Source: JAYTQG01 sp043746815
Lineage (GTDB): Bacteria; Actinomycetota; Thermoleophilia; Miltoncostaeales; Miltoncostaeaceae
DNA: 8,368 bases
Reading direction: 5' to 3'
Assembly (NCBI GenBank): GCA_043746815.1
Contig: JAYTQG010000169.1
Location: 1-8,368 of the forward strand
The notes below the pieces were generated by a model. That model made no database searches and was not told where the DNA came from. It worked only from the letters and a program-made list of their open reading frames with translations. This document shows positions 6,545-8,368 of this stretch, one piece after another; position 1 is the first letter of the stretch, and each line of letters starts with the position of its first letter. The translations under genes were made by a program, and so were the position numbers.

Positions 6545-6574
6545 TGTGGCCGAGCCCCGAAGGGCCCGGCCACA
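6545..6574. terminator. GC-rich hairpin between convergent genes
   Basis: The arms 6545-6557 and 6562-6574 form twelve pairs with one A-C mismatch around a CGAA loop. It sits between the stop of the RHH gene (6516) and the stop of the decarboxylase gene (6600), which converge. Read on the - strand it is followed by CGTGTTT, a short T run; on the + strand there is no T tail. It probably ends the decarboxylase transcript and may also block readthrough from the partition operon. Confidence 0.7.
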
Positions 6575-6599
6575 GCGCGGCGCATCGTCGAAGCGGGGG

Positions 6600-7616
6600 C
6601 TAGACGCCCGGGGGCTTCGGGAAGCGGTGACGCATGGTGTACTGGTACGGCGTGGCGAAGAGCAGGTCGGCCAGGTCCTCATCGGAACGCTGGATCTCCT
6701 GATGCCAAATCGTCTGAGCTCCAGGGATGATGAGGTCAAAGTTGAAGCTCATCAGACCGATGAGTTCCTTGACCGGCATCATCGCGCCGCAGTTGTCAAA
6801 CGGTGTAGCCGCAAGCACCCACGAGCGGATCGCGTTCGCCGAAGCGGTACGGATCGACTCGGGCTTCAACTGGAAGCGGTGCTGTCCGACGGTCTCGGGA
6901 CGGCCCATCGCGTTCGCGGTGGCCTCGGTTACCTCTGATGGGAGGTAGGTGAGGTCCCACTTCGTGGTGCGAAGGGAGGGGTCCGTAATGAGACGCAGGT
7001 TCATCCGGCCGTAGCGCGGGTCACCATAGAACGCGGGCTTTGCAGAAAGCTCGGCGTCGTCGTAACGGCCAGTTGCGGTGTGGATGAGGTAGCCGCGACG
7101 CTCCATCGTGAAGTTGAAGTAGTCGTTGCCAAACCCACCGTAGCCGTCGTCTTCCTTGCCGCCGTGCTCCTGGCAAACGATGTAGGCGATCTTCTTCGGG
7201 AAGCCGAAGGGCTCGCGTCCAGCGAAGACAGCAGCGTCCTGCGTGAGGTACATGTACGGGTAGTACCCACCGTAGTAGGTGTTTCCGTCACCACTCTTGC
7301 AGGAAGCGGAAACCGTCACGCCCATCTCGCCGTACGGGCCAAGACCGGTGTGAAGGTGGTCGACGTACCAAAACTCAACAATGTCGTCTTCGAGCTCCAG
7401 GCACTTGGGAAGGATGTGCTTCAGATCCTTCTCGTCAGCCCGGTAGAAGAATGCTGACCAACGCGAGTTGGTGTAGGTCAGCGGGACAATGTCGTAATCA
7501 ACAAGCGGGTCCGCGACACCCTGTGAAATGATGTCACGCTTGTCACGGTCGAGCGCGAGCGGCGGGGCATCCCCCGAGTCCACCCACGGCACGCTCGTCA
7601 CGTTCAGCTGCGCCAT
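6600..7616 (-). CDS. Acetoacetate decarboxylase-family protein (copy 1)
   Basis: 338 residues, longer than the roughly 245 of clostridial acetoacetate decarboxylase. The extra length is an N-terminal extension of about 45 residues, a loop after the active-site lysine and a C-terminal tail ending RHRFPKPPGV. Aligned by eye to the clostridial enzyme, the catalytic set is kept: Arg52 in NSRW (equivalent to Arg29), Glu97 in GPYGEM (Glu76), and Lys141-Lys142 in GFPKK (Schiff-base Lys115 and its neighbour Lys116). A beta-keto-acid decarboxylase or another Schiff-base reaction of this superfamily is therefore likely; the substrate cannot be read. The start has AAGGAGG eight bases upstream. It lies 47 bp downstream of a paralogue on the same strand, so they are probably co-transcribed. 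Codon choice looks smooth and free of rare codons, hinting at high expression. Confidence 0.87.
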   Translation of the reverse strand: MAQLNVTSVPWVDSGDAPPLALDRDKRDIISQGVADPLVDYDIVPLTYTNSRWSAFFYRADEKDLKHILPKCLELEDDIVEFWYVDHLHTGLGPYGEMGVTVSASCKSGDGNTYYGGYYPYMYLTQDAAVFAGREPFGFPKKIAYIVCQEHGGKEDDGYGGFGNDYFNFTMERRGYLIHTATGRYDDAELSAKPAFYGDPRYGRMNLRLITDPSLRTTKWDLTYLPSEVTEATANAMGRPETVGQHRFQLKPESIRTASANAIRSWVLAATPFDNCGAMMPVKELIGLMSFNFDLIIPGAQTIWHQEIQRSDEDLADLLFATPYQYTMRHRFPKPPGV

Positions 7617-7624
7617 AGCGCTTG

Positions 7625-7631
7625 CCTCCTT
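7625..7631 (-). promoter_or_regulatory. Strong Shine-Dalgarno for decarboxylase copy 1
   Basis: Read on the - strand this is AAGGAGG, a full match to the anti-SD core, eight bases before the ATG at 7616. The 47-bp gap between the two decarboxylase genes contains no hairpin or promoter that I can see. Confidence 0.85.
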
Positions 7632-7663
7632 GGACGAAGAATCAGAACAGGTCGCTTACGAAC

Positions 7664-8368
7664 TTACGCGCCGAGGCCAATGGGCTTCGGGAACCGGTGA
7701 CGCAGGCCAAACCGGTACGGCTTAGCTGCGCCGGCCCATGTTGCGTCACGCGTGTACGTCTCACGCCAGAGGATTTCGCCTGCCGGAATGATGAGGTCGA
7801 AGCTGAAGGTCATGAGACCGAGCAGCTCCTTCGGCGGAAGCTCGTGGCCGAGGTTGTCGTACGGAGTTGCCTGCGTGAACCAGTTGATGCTGGACGCGCT
7901 GGCGGTACGGATCGACTCTGGCTTCACCTGGAAGCGGTGCGAACCTTCCGACTCCGGACGACCCATGAGCGTTGCAAGCCCCTTGGTGACCGTGGACGGG
8001 AGGTACACAAGCTGCCACTCAGACGAGGCAACGTCCGGCGTGGTGACGACCTTCATGTTCATCCGGCCGTACTCAGTGTTGCCGTAGAAGGCAGGCTTCG
8101 CGGGCAGATCAGCATCGTCGTACTTACCCGTTGCCGAGTGAAGGACGTAGCCGTTGCGGATCATGAGGAACGAGAAGTAGTCGAACTGGTAGACCTTGGA
8201 GTCAGAAACTCCGTAGCCGTCGTCCGGCGCGCCACCGTGCTCGAGAGCGCGGATGAAGGCTTCCTTCTTCGGGAAACCAAGCACACGACCGGCGTCGATC
8301 GCGGCGTCCTGCGTGAGGTACATGTACGGGTAGTACCCGGCGTAGTACGTCTTGCCGTCGCCAGCCTT
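7664..8368 (-). CDS. Acetoacetate decarboxylase-family protein (copy 2), 5' part outside the window
   Basis: The frame is open to the window edge at 8368; the methionine at 8323 is internal, because the sixteen codons before and including it (KAGDGKTYYAGYYPYM) align with copy 1. About 234 residues are present. The fragment keeps the active-site GFPKK. The region with the catalytic Arg and Glu is not in view. Shared landmarks with copy 1 are YYPYMYLTQDAA, KPAFYG, YGRMN, MGRPE, HRF.(V/L)KPESIRTAS and the terminal RHRFPKP. By eye about half of the aligned residues are identical. It lies upstream of copy 1 in the direction of transcription. It could be a second subunit of a hetero-oligomer or an enzyme with a different substrate; the sequence does not decide this. 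Confidence 0.85.
   Translation of the reverse strand, partial: KAGDGKTYYAGYYPYMYLTQDAAIDAGRVLGFPKKEAFIRALEHGGAPDDGYGVSDSKVYQFDYFSFLMIRNGYVLHSATGKYDDADLPAKPAFYGNTEYGRMNMKVVTTPDVASSEWQLVYLPSTVTKGLATLMGRPESEGSHRFQVKPESIRTASASSINWFTQATPYDNLGHELPPKELLGLMTFSFDLIIPAGEILWRETYTRDATWAGAAKPYRFGLRHRFPKPIGLGA

Overview
The window reads as part of a plasmid, or an integrated plasmid-like element, from a high-GC bacterium. It has a complete iteron replication origin, a replication initiator and a type Ib partition pair. Metabolic cargo lies on either side. Strong AAGGAG-type Shine-Dalgarno sites and GC-rich coding suggest an actinobacterium or a GC-rich Chloroflexota relative. No marker gene is present, so the host assignment is weak.

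Left side (1-3703, + strand): a three-gene operon. It encodes a MoxR-family AAA+ ATPase of the CbbQ/NirQ/NorQ type, a helical protein resembling the N-terminal part of CbbO/NorD, and a von Willebrand factor A (VWA) protein resembling the C-terminal part of CbbO/NorD. Genes 2 and 3 overlap by ATGA and together look like one full-length CbbO/NorD partner split into two subunits. Such ATPase/VWA pairs act as chaperones that activate or load metal into a target enzyme (rubisco and NO reductase are the classic clients). No client gene is visible here.

Centre (3704-6516): the plasmid backbone. The non-coding stretch 3704-4244 holds about seven good 18-bp direct iterons (consensus CCGGGGTAAATGACTCGC), one perfect inverted copy and several degenerate copies. 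It also has a consensus DnaA box (TTATCCACA), an A+T-rich tract suited to unwinding, and two head-to-head dyads built from iteron halves. One dyad lies just upstream of rep, the other near the end of the left operon. A winged-helix-type Rep follows. After a short spacer containing a GCTAGC repeat come ParA and an overlapping small protein with a C-terminal ribbon-helix-helix region, the probable centromere-binding partner.

Right side (6600-8368, - strand): two tandem paralogues of the acetoacetate decarboxylase family, convergent with the partition genes and separated from them by a GC-rich hairpin. The complete one keeps the Arg, Glu and Lys-Lys catalytic set. The upstream one runs off the window but keeps the Lys-Lys. 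They probably form a small operon for decarboxylation of a beta-keto acid or a related Schiff-base reaction.

All functional statements come from motif reading by eye; no database search was run.
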